A stretch of DNA of 64,000 bases from Hyphomicrobiales bacterium. GTDB lineage: Bacteria; Pseudomonadota; Alphaproteobacteria; Rhizobiales; Rhizobiaceae. Under the pieces are notes generated by a model. That model searched no databases. It was given only the letters and a program-made list of their open reading frames with translations, and had not been told where the DNA came from. This document shows, piece by piece, positions 45,162 through 54,335 of the stretch; the first letter of the stretch is position 1; each line of letters begins with the position of its first letter. A program made the position numbers and the translations under genes. The stretch is from positions 672,273-736,272 of the forward strand of contig UBJR01000005.1 in NCBI GenBank assembly GCA_900465675.1. The letters are read 5' to 3'.

Positions 45162-46366
45162 TCTGCGCCGACGAGGGAGAGATGACGGCCGCGATTGTCG
45201 AGCCAGCGGCCGACGGTCTGCGAGATATGATCGAGGCCCTCAAGCCGCATTGTGCAGCCGCTCTGCGACGGCGGCTGGCGGTTTGGCAGCTGTTTCAGGG
45301 CTTCGGCCATGATGGCAGGATTGGCGGACTGATCCGGCAGCAGCATATCGACGAGGCCGAGTTCGCTGGCGCGCTGCGCCCGCAGCAACTGCTCCTCACG
45401 CGGCTTGACGCGCGGCACGATCAGCGCGGGCTTGTCGAAGGAGAGGATCTCGCAATAGGTATTGTAGCCGCCCATGGCGACCACGCCCGTTGCCCCCTCG
45501 ATCAGCTCTTCCATGTGATTGTCGAATTCGATGACCTCGATGGACGGGATCTTTTCACCCTTCTTGACGAGCTTCGTGCGCTCTGCGGCCGGCATATAGG
45601 GGCCGAGCACCACAAGCGCCTTCAATTGAAGGGTCGAATCCTGCTCGTAAGCGTTCATCACGTCGTGGACGAGATCGGAGCCGTCGCCTCCGCCGCCCGT
45701 CGTGACGAGAATGTATTTTTCCTTAGGCGTGTTCACCGACTTCTTGCTCTTCGAAACGCTGCGCTGCAGGAAGCCGACGAAATCCATCTTGCGTCGGACA
45801 TTGGCGGGAACATCGAGGCCGACCAACGGATCGTAGAAGTCCGGCGGGCCATAGACCCAGACGCTGTCGTAATACTGGTCGATCTTCTGCATGATGCCGT
45901 TGCGCTTCCATTCGGCATCGAGCAGGTGCGGCGCGTCCATGATCTCGCGAAGGCCAAGCACCAGCGTCGTACCGCGCGCTTTCAGATAGGCGAGCGTATC
46001 CTCGACTTCACCCTTCAGACCCATGGGCTCCTTGTCGACGATGAAGATGTCGGGCTGGAAGGTCTCGGCGGTATGGCGAATGCTGGATTCGCGCATCTTC
46101 AGCGTATCCTGCAGATCGATATGGCTCGCCATCGACGTATATTCGCCGTTGCGAAGCTTGATCACGCTCGGGATCTTCACGAAATCGACGCGGGCGCGGT
46201 AATCGAAGGCGCCGGCGATCGTGGCGCCCGAGATGATCAGGATGTTGAGGCCGCGATAGTCTTCGACCAGCGCATGGGCGATCGTTCTGCAGCGGCGCAG
46301 ATGGCCGAGACCGAACGTGTCGTGGCTGTACATGAGGATACGTGCATCTTCAACACGTCTGGCCAT
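45158..46366 (-). CDS. Glycosyltransferase, GT28-like
   Basis: A 402-residue GT-B protein: MYSHDTFGLGHLRRCRTIAHAL is the glycine-rich N-terminal motif, VTTGGGGDGSDLV and VAMGGYNTYCEIL the donor-binding region. ATG 46366 is preceded by GAGG at a suitable spacing; ATG 46393 is an alternative with a poorer site. It heads the three-gene glycosyltransferase unit, 88 nt after the end of the peptide-transporter genes on the same strand. Acceptor and sugar are unknown. Confidence 0.85.
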   Translation of the reverse strand: MARRVEDARILMYSHDTFGLGHLRRCRTIAHALVEDYRGLNILIISGATIAGAFDYRARVDFVKIPSVIKLRNGEYTSMASHIDLQDTLKMRESSIRHTAETFQPDIFIVDKEPMGLKGEVEDTLAYLKARGTTLVLGLREIMDAPHLLDAEWKRNGIMQKIDQYYDSVWVYGPPDFYDPLVGLDVPANVRRKMDFVGFLQRSVSKSKKSVNTPKEKYILVTTGGGGDGSDLVHDVMNAYEQDSTLQLKALVVLGPYMPAAERTKLVKKGEKIPSIEVIEFDNHMEELIEGATGVVAMGGYNTYCEILSFDKPALIVPRVKPREEQLLRAQRASELGLVDMLLPDQSANPAIMAEALKQLPNRQPPSQSGCTMRLEGLDHISQTVGRWLDNRGRHLSLVGAE

Positions 46367-46454
46367 GGAGAGTACCTCTGGGGCGAATGACATAGTTCAC
46401 CCCCGTTTGCCGGAGGCCAAGAGACAGCGGGCCGATGATCCGCTGGACTTGCTG

Positions 46455-47627
46455 TTATTTGTAGGGATCTGCGGCATCGCGCAACCCGTCTCCCAGAAAG
46501 TTGAAGGCAAGAATGACAAGAACCACCGGAATTATCGGGAACAGAAGCCACGGGTAGAAAGCGATGACACTGACGCTTTTCGCTTCGGTGAGCAAGATCC
46601 CCCAGCTGGTGATCGGTGGCCGAAGGCCAAGGCCGAGGAACGACAGCGCCGTTTCGCCAAGGATCATTCCGGGGATGGAAATCGTTGCAGAAGCAATGAG
46701 ATGCGACATGAAACCGGGAACCAGATGGCGGCCGATGATGCGCGGTGTGCTGGCGCCCATCAACTGTGCGGCCTGCACATAATCCTCTTCGCGAAGCGCC
46801 AGAAGCTTGGATCTGACGGCACGTGCCAGCCCGGTCCAGTCGATGATGCCGAGGATTACGGTAATGCCGAAATAGATGACGATCGGGCTCCAGGTCACCG
46901 GCATGATGGCGGCAAGCGCCATCCAGAGAGGCAAGCTCGGCAGCGATTGCAGCACCTCGATCATGCGCTGCACGATCAGATCGAAGACGCCTCCGCGATA
47001 GCCGGCGAGGCCGCCGATGACGATGCCAAGCACAAAGCTGATGGTGATGCCGATCAGGCCGATCGTCAGCGAGATTCGCGCGCCATAGAGGATGCGCGAC
47101 AGCACGTCGCGGCCGAGCCGGTCGGTCCCGAGCAAATACATCTGTCCGCCTTCGGCCGGGCAGACGAGGTGCCGTCTGGATTCGAACAGACCCCAGAAAC
47201 GATAGGCATCGCCGCTGCAGAAGAAGCGTATCGGCTGAATGTCGTCGGGTTTCTCGGTGTAAATGCGGCGCAGCGTATCGATATCGAGCCGCATCGAGCG
47301 GCCATAGACGAAGGGACCGATGAATTCGCCCTTGTCGAAGAAATGCACCCGCTGCGGCGGCGAATGGATGTAGTCGACATTGCGGCTATGCAGGCCGTAA
47401 GGCGCCAGGAACTCGACGATCAGGATCGCGAAATAGACCAGTGCGAGAAAGATGCCGGAAATCAGCGCCAGGCGGTGCTGCTTGAACTTCCACCACATCA
47501 GCTGCTTCTGCGACGCGAGATGAATGCGCGACTGCGCAGAGGTCATCGTCTCCTGCGCTTGCGGATCGAACGGGGTGGTCGAGACAAAGTGCTCCAGGGG
47601 GGCGCCTGGTGGCGGCAAGGGCGACAT
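46455..47627 (-). CDS. Oligopeptide-type ABC transporter permease (OppC family)
   Basis: A 390-residue permease. After the first membrane helix (LALISGIFLALVYFAILIVEFLAP) comes a periplasmic insertion of about 100 residues, including FVYGRSMRLDIDTLRRIY, not seen in typical OppC. The conserved LLGTDRLGRDVLSRILYGARISL then leads to the transport core and EAA loop QAAQLMGASTPRIIGRHLVP. It overlaps the OppB-type gene by one base (TAATG). It is part of a PepT-family importer for peptides, opines or oligosaccharides. Confidence 0.9.
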   Translation of the reverse strand: MSPLPPPGAPLEHFVSTTPFDPQAQETMTSAQSRIHLASQKQLMWWKFKQHRLALISGIFLALVYFAILIVEFLAPYGLHSRNVDYIHSPPQRVHFFDKGEFIGPFVYGRSMRLDIDTLRRIYTEKPDDIQPIRFFCSGDAYRFWGLFESRRHLVCPAEGGQMYLLGTDRLGRDVLSRILYGARISLTIGLIGITISFVLGIVIGGLAGYRGGVFDLIVQRMIEVLQSLPSLPLWMALAAIMPVTWSPIVIYFGITVILGIIDWTGLARAVRSKLLALREEDYVQAAQLMGASTPRIIGRHLVPGFMSHLIASATISIPGMILGETALSFLGLGLRPPITSWGILLTEAKSVSVIAFYPWLLFPIIPVVLVILAFNFLGDGLRDAADPYK

Positions 47628-48625
47628 TATTTGGTGCTCCTGCCTTGCAAGCGGATGCGGGGATCAAGGAAGCCGAGAGCGATATCCGAGATCAGCACGC
47701 CGATAACGTTCAGGAAGGCGAGGAACATCAGGAACGAACCGGCAAGGTACATGTCCTGGCTCTGCAGCGCCTTGACCAGCATCGGCCCGGTCGTTTCGAG
47801 CGACAATACGATGGCAACGATTTCGGCGCCCGAAATGATCGATGGCAGGATGGAGCCGATATCGGCGACGAAGAAGTTCAGCGCCATGCGCAGCGGATAT
47901 TTGATCAGCGCCCGGGTCGGATGCAGGCCCTTCGCACGCGCCGTCGTCACATATTGCTTCTGCATCTCGTCGAGCAGGTTGGCACGCAGGCGGCGGATCA
48001 TGCCTGCTGTTCCAGCGGTGCCGACGATGATCACCGGGATCCAGAGATGCGCGAGGATCGACTTCGCCTTCTCCCAGCTCATCGCCTCGTTCAGATATTG
48101 CTGGTCCATGAGATGGCCGATGGAGAGGCCGAACCACACGTTGGCGAAATACATCAGGATCAGCGCCAGCATGAAATTCGGGATGGCGATGCCGAGCAGA
48201 CCGAAGAAGGTCAACCCGTAATCGCCCCAGCTATATTGATGGGTGGCCGAATAGATGCCGATCGGGAACGCGATAAGCCAGGTGACGAGGATGGTGGTGA
48301 AGGAGACGAGGATCGTCAGCCACAACCGGTCGCCGACGACATCGGAAACCGGCAGCTGGTATTCGAACGAATAGCCGAAATCGCCATGCAGCATGCCGCC
48401 GACCCAGTAGAAATAGCGGACGATCTCCGGCTTGTCGAAGCCGTACTGCTTCCGGAGTTCCTCGATTTCCTGGAGGTTGGCGGCTTCGCCCTGGGCGCGC
48501 AGCTCGGCGATCTGGCTTTCGAAGAAGTCGCCCGGCGGCAGCTCGATGATGGTGAAGACCAGAGCCGAGATCACGAACAGCGTCGGCACCATGGCGGCGA
48601 TACGCCAGAGGATATATCTCAGCAT
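47627..48625 (-). CDS. Oligopeptide-type ABC transporter permease (OppB family)
   Basis: A 332-residue permease beginning with RYILWRIAAMVPTLFVISAL, the usual first OppB helix, and containing GIAIPNFMLALILMYF and the EAA loop VTTARAKGLHPTRALIKYPLR. Six membrane helices are expected. It starts one base after the binding-protein gene and overlaps the OppC-type gene, giving a fully coupled unit. Confidence 0.92.
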   Translation of the reverse strand: MLRYILWRIAAMVPTLFVISALVFTIIELPPGDFFESQIAELRAQGEAANLQEIEELRKQYGFDKPEIVRYFYWVGGMLHGDFGYSFEYQLPVSDVVGDRLWLTILVSFTTILVTWLIAFPIGIYSATHQYSWGDYGLTFFGLLGIAIPNFMLALILMYFANVWFGLSIGHLMDQQYLNEAMSWEKAKSILAHLWIPVIIVGTAGTAGMIRRLRANLLDEMQKQYVTTARAKGLHPTRALIKYPLRMALNFFVADIGSILPSIISGAEIVAIVLSLETTGPMLVKALQSQDMYLAGSFLMFLAFLNVIGVLISDIALGFLDPRIRLQGRSTK

Positions 48626-48626
48626 C

Positions 48627-50540
48627 TCACGCCTCCTTCAGCCAGAACGCGTCAGGCATGTAGATGCCGAGGAAGGAGGTCGGGTCGAAGCCGTAAAGCG
48701 CCCGTTCCGGAACGTTCTGCATCTTCTTCGAGATCAGGATCGGCTGCAGCGCGCCGTTGATCAGGCCGATCGAGAAGACCTGCTGGGTATAAAGCGCCAG
48801 CATCTTGTGCCAGATCTCCTCCCGTTTCTTGAAGTCGGCGGTTGCTCCCCACTGGCTCAGCAGATCGACGAGCTGCACGACCTCGGGGATATCGGGCGCG
48901 CTACCTTCCTGGCCGGCCGAGAGGTAGTACATGCCCCAGATCGGCCATTGCAACTGATCGTCTACGGTCGGTGCAAGCTGTACCGGCGCCATGTCGGCGG
49001 TCGGCACGCCGTTCTCGATGCCGAACCAGATCGCCATCATGATCGAGCCGCTCATCGCGCGGCTTCTGAAGATGTCACGCTGGGAGGTCCGCGTGTAGAG
49101 CGCGATGCCGATCGTGCGGAAGTGATCGCGCACGAGTTCCAGCACGTCGGTATCGAGCGTGCTTTCGCCGGGTGTCTCGACGGTGATCTCGGCACGCCGC
49201 CCGTCCGGCAGAAGGCGGATATCCTCTTCGTCGCGATTCGTCAGGCCGAGTTCGTCGAGCAGCTTGTTTGCCTGATCGACATCATGCTGGATGAAGGCGT
49301 CGGCATATTCCTGCTTGAAGAGCGGGCTGTCGGGCAGAACCGTATCGGCGCTCGGCGTGCCAAGCCCATAAAACGCCACCATATTGATCTCGTGGCGGTC
49401 GATCGCCAGCGACAGCGCCCGGCGGAAGCGGACGTCGCGGAACAGCTTGCGCCAGACCTCATCGGCGCAATTGAGGTTCGGCAGCAGCGCAACGCGCGAG
49501 CCGCGGGCCTGCTTCCAGAGATTGACCTTCACCGGGAAGCGCTGCTCGGCCTCTTTCAGGAAGGTATAGTCGTTGAAGTCGATGCCGGTTGCCTGCAGGT
49601 CGGATTCGCCGGCGCCCGCCTTGGCGGCGATGATCGACGAGGAGCTGACATTCAGGATGAAGCGGTCGATATAGGGAAGCTGCACGCCGTTCTCATCGAC
49701 ACGGTGGAAAAAGGCGTTGCGGTCGAAGATGAACTGATCGGCCGGCGGCTTGGTCATGACCTTCCAGGGGTCGAGAGTCGGCAGATCCGGGTTCTCGGGA
49801 CGCGAGGCGCGCGACATCTTGATGTGCAGGTCGGCCCACTTCTTGACCCGGTTTTCCTTCATCAGCGCCGAAAGGCGGAAATCGTCCTGATACTTCTTGT
49901 GAAACTGTTTCAGGTAGTGTGCCGGCCCGAAGATGACGAGCGGCAGCGGACCGGCGAGTGCCGGCAGGAAGCTTGGGTTCGGCTTTTCCCAGGTATAGCG
50001 GACGATGAGGTCGTCGAGCACCTCGAACTTCGGCAGGTCGCCGTGCGGACGCAGCTCCAACGCACCGCCGCCTGGGGTCGCTTCCTTGTTGAGGATAACA
50101 TCCTCCCACCAGTAGCGGAAGTCATCGACCGTAAACGGCTTGCCATCCGACCACTTGTGATCTTCGCGAAGGTGGAAGGTGAAGATGCGGTCGTCTTCTG
50201 TCGTGTAACCGCCGAGAATGTCCGGCTGGAACTGCAGGTGCTTGTCGTAACCGATCAGCCTCGAATAGCCATAGACGGTCATGTAGCGGACGTCGCGCGG
50301 GCCGCCGATGATGGTCTTGACCTGGCCGCCATAGGTGCCGGGCGCCAGGCCCGCTTCCTTCATGTTGATGATGCGCGGATGCTTCGGCAGCCGCTGCGCC
50401 ATCGGCGGAATGGCGTCGGCGCGCAGCTGGTCGCGCAGGAATTCCGGCTCGATATCGCGATCGTCGGAGGCGGCGCGGACAAGGGTAGGCGCAACCGTTG
50501 CGCCGATCATGCCGCCGAGGAAGGTGCGACGCGTTACCAT
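48627..50540 (-). CDS. ABC transporter solute-binding protein, family 5, Tat-type signal
   Basis: A 637-residue receptor, longer than typical Opp/Dpp receptors (about 530-550). The N-terminus [23 protein letters not shown] carries a twin-arginine motif, suggesting export in folded form. Family 5 features include WSDGKPFTVDDFRYWWEDV and FRRALSLAIDRHEINMVAFYGLG. It overlaps the end of the ATPase gene by 7 nt. The ligand could be a peptide, opine or galactoside; sequence does not decide. Confidence 0.9.
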   Translation of the reverse strand: MVTRRTFLGGMIGATVAPTLVRAASDDRDIEPEFLRDQLRADAIPPMAQRLPKHPRIINMKEAGLAPGTYGGQVKTIIGGPRDVRYMTVYGYSRLIGYDKHLQFQPDILGGYTTEDDRIFTFHLREDHKWSDGKPFTVDDFRYWWEDVILNKEATPGGGALELRPHGDLPKFEVLDDLIVRYTWEKPNPSFLPALAGPLPLVIFGPAHYLKQFHKKYQDDFRLSALMKENRVKKWADLHIKMSRASRPENPDLPTLDPWKVMTKPPADQFIFDRNAFFHRVDENGVQLPYIDRFILNVSSSSIIAAKAGAGESDLQATGIDFNDYTFLKEAEQRFPVKVNLWKQARGSRVALLPNLNCADEVWRKLFRDVRFRRALSLAIDRHEINMVAFYGLGTPSADTVLPDSPLFKQEYADAFIQHDVDQANKLLDELGLTNRDEEDIRLLPDGRRAEITVETPGESTLDTDVLELVRDHFRTIGIALYTRTSQRDIFRSRAMSGSIMMAIWFGIENGVPTADMAPVQLAPTVDDQLQWPIWGMYYLSAGQEGSAPDIPEVVQLVDLLSQWGATADFKKREEIWHKMLALYTQQVFSIGLINGALQPILISKKMQNVPERALYGFDPTSFLGIYMPDAFWLKEA

Positions 50541-52432
50541 GCGCGTAGCTCCTTGACGTCGGCACCTTTTCGGGCGCGCACGAAATGGCCTTCGCCGAGA
50601 TCGGCATAGGCAAGCTCGGAAGCGTCGTCATGTTCGGCGGTAAAGGTCAGGCCCCAGTTCTGCTTGTCGGCAGCACCATTCTTGCGCAGCGCTTCGAAAT
50701 CGAGTGGCCGGTCGAGATCGGGGAAGGGGACGGCTGCCAGCAGCGACTTGGTATAGGGGTGAACCGGATCGCGCAGGATGATTTCGCGCGGTGCGATTTC
50801 GACGATGCGGCCCTTGCACATGACGGCGATGCGGTCGGCCATGTAGTCGACGACGGCAAGATTGTGCGAGATGAACAGATAGGTCAGGCCAAGTTCCTTC
50901 TGCAGGTCCTTCAAGAGATTGAGGATCTGCGCCTGAACCGAGACGTCGAGCGCCGAAACCGGCTCGTCGAGGATGATGAGTTTGGGGCCGAGAGCAAGCG
51001 CGCGAGCGATACCGATGCGCTGGCGCTGGCCTCCGGAAAAGCTGTGCGGATAGCGGCTGAGGTAGCGGCGGTCGAGGCCGATGGCGCCCATCAGCGCTTC
51101 GACCTTGCGCTTGCGCTCCTCGCTGTCGCCGCGGTCGTGAATCTCGAGCGGCTCGCTGAGAATATTTCGCACCGTCATGCGCGGCGAGAGTGATGAGACC
51201 GGATCCTGAAACACCATCTGGATCTTGGTGCGCAGCTCCTGCAGCTCGTCGCCCTTGACGGTCAGAACGTCGATGACTTCCTTGCCGTCGTTGAAAACCA
51301 CCGAACCGCTATCCGGTGTGATCGCCCGCATCAGGATCTTGCTGACCGTGGTCTTGCCGCAGCCGGATTCGCCGACGAGACCCAGGCACTCGCCGCGCCT
51401 GATGTCGAAGCTGACGTCATCGACGGCGCGCAGCACGGATTTTTCGCCCTGGCCGAAAAGGCCGCGCTTGCGGATCGCATAGGTTTTCGAGAGATTGTTG
51501 ACCGACAGCAGCACCTTCGGCGCGTCGTGATCGACGGACGACTTCTTCTTGCCGATCAGCGATTCGAGATTGACCGGCACGTCGCGTAGCGCCTTCAGCC
51601 GTTCGCCGGGCTTCATGTCGAAATGCGGGACCGCGGCCATCAGGCCCTTCAGATAGGGATGCTGCGGGTTGCGGAAGATTTCCTTGACCGGACCGGCTTC
51701 CATGATCTCGCCGTGATAGATGACGACCACTTCGTCGGCCATGTTAGCGACAACGCCGAGATCGTGCGTGATCAAGAGCATCGCCATGCCGAGCTTGTGC
51801 TGCAGGTCGCGCAGGAGTTCCAAGATCTGCGCCTGGATCGTCACGTCGAGCGCCGTCGTCGGTTCGTCGGCGATCAGCAGCGCCGGCCGGCAGATCAGCG
51901 CCATCGCGATCATCGCGCGCTGGCGCATGCCGCCAGACAGCTCGAACGGGTACATGTCGTAGGTGCGCTTCGGATTGGCGAAGCCGACGAGGGCAAGCAT
52001 CTCCTCGGTCTTCTCGCGCGCTTCCTTCTTGTCGGCGTCGGTGTGGATCAGTAGCGACTCGCTGATCTGGTTCCCAACCGTATGAAGCGGCGAAAGCGAG
52101 GTCATCGGCTCCTGAAAGATCGTCGCCATGCGCTTGCCGCGCAGATCGCGCATCTGTTCGCTGTCGCGGCCATATTGCAGAATATCGGTGGTCTTGCCGT
52201 CGAGGGGATCGGTGAACAGGATCTTGCCCGTCGCCTTGGCCGGCGTCGGCAGAATGCCCATGATCGATTGACTGATGACGGATTTTCCGGAGCCGGATTC
52301 ACCGACAAGTGCGGTGACCTTACCCGGTAGGATACGTAGCCCGGCGTCTTTTACGACACGCAGCTTGTCCCCGAAAACCGAGAATGAGACGTCGAGATTC
52401 TCGATACGCAACAAGTCGGACGCGGACGCCAT
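50534..52432 (-). CDS. Peptide-type ABC transporter ATPase, fused DppD-DppF
   Basis: A 632-residue protein with two complete ATPase domains. The first has [16 protein letters not shown] and [11 protein letters not shown]; the second [17 protein letters not shown] and [11 protein letters not shown]. Each is followed by the peptide-transporter C-terminal region ([30 protein letters not shown]). The frame extends upstream but ATG 52432 after GGGGAA gives the family N-terminus. It energises the importer encoded downstream and lies 144 nt after the cyclase gene. Confidence 0.93.
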   Translation of the reverse strand: MASASDLLRIENLDVSFSVFGDKLRVVKDAGLRILPGKVTALVGESGSGKSVISQSIMGILPTPAKATGKILFTDPLDGKTTDILQYGRDSEQMRDLRGKRMATIFQEPMTSLSPLHTVGNQISESLLIHTDADKKEAREKTEEMLALVGFANPKRTYDMYPFELSGGMRQRAMIAMALICRPALLIADEPTTALDVTIQAQILELLRDLQHKLGMAMLLITHDLGVVANMADEVVVIYHGEIMEAGPVKEIFRNPQHPYLKGLMAAVPHFDMKPGERLKALRDVPVNLESLIGKKKSSVDHDAPKVLLSVNNLSKTYAIRKRGLFGQGEKSVLRAVDDVSFDIRRGECLGLVGESGCGKTTVSKILMRAITPDSGSVVFNDGKEVIDVLTVKGDELQELRTKIQMVFQDPVSSLSPRMTVRNILSEPLEIHDRGDSEERKRKVEALMGAIGLDRRYLSRYPHSFSGGQRQRIGIARALALGPKLIILDEPVSALDVSVQAQILNLLKDLQKELGLTYLFISHNLAVVDYMADRIAVMCKGRIVEIAPREIILRDPVHPYTKSLLAAVPFPDLDRPLDFEALRKNGAADKQNWGLTFTAEHDDASELAYADLGEGHFVRARKGADVKELRAW

Positions 52433-52576
52433 ACCAATGATATTCCCCAGTCTTATTCTGTTCCCGTTAAGGCACACTAGCCTACCGTAAGCGGGGTGTC
52501 CAGTTTATGACAGCTCTGGAGAATTTGGCGCTTTAGCGCTGATATTCAAGCAAAAATCGGCCTCTTTGAAGGCCAC

Positions 52577-53920
52577 TTACTGAACGAACCTTTCAACCAT
52601 CGGACGCTTCTCCTGCTTCTTCGCGTCACGATGCAGCAGGATCACCTGTTCGGCTTCGGACAGCCCATTCTGGGCGACGTCCTGGAAGGTTCCGCCATCG
52701 GCGAGCGGCGGCGGCGTGATGCGCGGCTGCAGCACGGTGACCTTCTGGCGGATGCCGCGCAGCTTTTCCTCGCCGAGCGTCGTCCATTCGCCGCCGCAAT
52801 AGCCGGCGAACGCCTGGCTGGCGACAACCTCACGATTATACTTCTTGGTCAGCGACTGCAGGCGCTGGACTTCGTTGACGGCCGAACCGAAGGCCGAGAA
52901 CGTTAGCCGGTCCTTCAGCCCGACATTGCCGAACATGACGTTGCCGATATGCAGGCCGATGCCGTAGCGCACCGGGCTCATGCTTTTTCCGGCGCGCTCA
53001 TTGTTGAGCTCGGCAACACGCGACTGTGCCTGATGGACGGCCGATAGTGCTGCTTGTGCCGCAATCTTTGAAGGATCCTTGTGGCGGCCGCATGGATAGA
53101 CGGCGAGAAAGCCGTCGCCGAGGAAGCTCAGGATCTCGCCGCCATTGCGGTTGAAGGGTGCGGCAATCGCGTCGAAGAACTCATTCAGCGTATCGATATA
53201 GGCCTGGCGGCCCTCCTTTTCGGCGAACATCGTCGACTGGCGCATGTCGCCCATGACGAGCGCGGCACGGATCGTCTCGCCGTCGCCGCGGCGGATCTGG
53301 CCGTTCAGCACCCGCTTGCCGGCATCGCCGCCGAGATAGGTGGTCAGCATATTGTTGGCGAGCTTGCCGAGCACCGCCATCTTGGCGGCGACGGCCAGAT
53401 GGTTCTGCATGCGCAGCAGCGCTTCGATCATGTCGTCGGAAAAGCCGGAATGCGCGTCCGTCGACCACGAGCCCATCATGCCCTGTACGGAGCCATCGCC
53501 GAACGGCTGCACGAAGGCGAGATAGTCGGTGATCTTCTCCTTGCGGAGATCGTCGAAGATCGGGAATTCGGCCGGTCCTTCCTGGCTCATCCGGCGGCGA
53601 ATGTGCTGCAGGTTGTTGTCGAGCAGGTAGTAATAGGGGCTTTGGAGGAAACGATCCGGCTTGGCGCCGGCCGAATGCCGGTAACCCTCGATGGTGACGC
53701 CACTCGAGCGCCGCCAGGTGAAGCTCAGCGCATCATAAAGCGGATGCAGCATTGAAAAGGTCAGGTGAACGCGGGCGATCGGCAGACCGGCAGCGGCGAT
53801 GCGCTCGCAAAAACCACGAACGATATTCTCCAGATCATCGCCGGCCAGCGAAGAATTGGTCAGCCATTCGGCGACGCGGTCCAGAAGAATGGAGGACACG
53901 CTGGATTCGATGGTGCTCAT
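52577..53920 (-). CDS. Class III nucleotide cyclase with atypical substrate residues
   Basis: A 447-residue cytosolic protein with an N-terminal sensory region of about 210 residues and a C-terminal cyclase domain. The metal aspartates are in MGDMRQSTM and FLGDGFLAVY, and the transition-state Asn and Arg in AVNEVQRLQ. The Lys that normally precedes IGDG is Ser (GGEILSFLGDG) and the adenine-recognising Asp of GDTVN is Ser (FGSAVN), so substrate choice may be unusual or activity low. ATG 53920 is chosen; an ATG seven codons earlier is possible. It precedes the peptide-importer genes on the same strand. Confidence 0.82.
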   Translation of the reverse strand: MSTIESSVSSILLDRVAEWLTNSSLAGDDLENIVRGFCERIAAAGLPIARVHLTFSMLHPLYDALSFTWRRSSGVTIEGYRHSAGAKPDRFLQSPYYYLLDNNLQHIRRRMSQEGPAEFPIFDDLRKEKITDYLAFVQPFGDGSVQGMMGSWSTDAHSGFSDDMIEALLRMQNHLAVAAKMAVLGKLANNMLTTYLGGDAGKRVLNGQIRRGDGETIRAALVMGDMRQSTMFAEKEGRQAYIDTLNEFFDAIAAPFNRNGGEILSFLGDGFLAVYPCGRHKDPSKIAAQAALSAVHQAQSRVAELNNERAGKSMSPVRYGIGLHIGNVMFGNVGLKDRLTFSAFGSAVNEVQRLQSLTKKYNREVVASQAFAGYCGGEWTTLGEEKLRGIRQKVTVLQPRITPPPLADGGTFQDVAQNGLSEAEQVILLHRDAKKQEKRPMVERFVQ

Positions 53921-54335
53921 TTTTGGTATTATCCTCATCAAGCACGTCCGTTCCTGAAAGCGACGAAAAACCTGCCTGCAGCGCGGTCACGCGCAGGGCG
54001 GGGGGCAAGATGGACGAGCGGTATTATTGTGTCAACGATCTGCCGAAGACCCGGCAAACCTACCTGTCAGAGCCCGAAAAGAGCGAGGACGGGTGTCCTT
54101 TCTGGTGGTTCATTATCCTAATCAGATAGGCATTTGATCGATCCGAAACAATGCTATCCGGATAATTTTCTGCCTCCGGTTTCGATGTCTGCGGCCAGCG
54201 AGTCTTTTCGGCCACAGTGCAAAAGAGGTGCGATGCGATTACGGCTTGTATCGGGCAGCGCCGATCACGACCGCTTCACCATCCTGTCAGGCAGAAGGCG
54301 GGTTTAAATCATTGCGATCTTGCATTATCTCACCC
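53921..54335. other. Intergenic region between divergent cyclase and dehydrogenase genes
   Basis: A 415-nt gap between the cyclase start and the UDP-sugar dehydrogenase start. The only coding candidate is the 39-codon frame at 54010-54129. The remainder shows no clear promoter hexamers or repeats that I can support. Confidence 0.5.
54010..54129 (+). CDS. Possible small protein (39 aa), hypothetical
   Basis: A 39-codon frame with ATG 54010 preceded by GGGGGCAAG. The product is charged in its first two thirds (MDERYYCVNDLPKTRQTYLS) and ends in a short hydrophobic tail, CPFWWFIILIR, that could touch the membrane. It lies alone upstream of the dehydrogenase gene. It may be a chance frame; nothing but the ribosome site and composition supports it. 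Confidence 0.3.
   Translation: MDERYYCVNDLPKTRQTYLSEPEKSEDGCPFWWFIILIR

Noticed and set aside
46317-50609. Very long open frames on the plus strand (634 and 725 codons) across the peptide-transporter and glycosyltransferase genes
   Set aside because: They are antisense to well-defined ABC transporter genes; their translations are low-complexity, rich in Arg, Asp and His, and show no domain. They are a by-product of high GC and codon bias.
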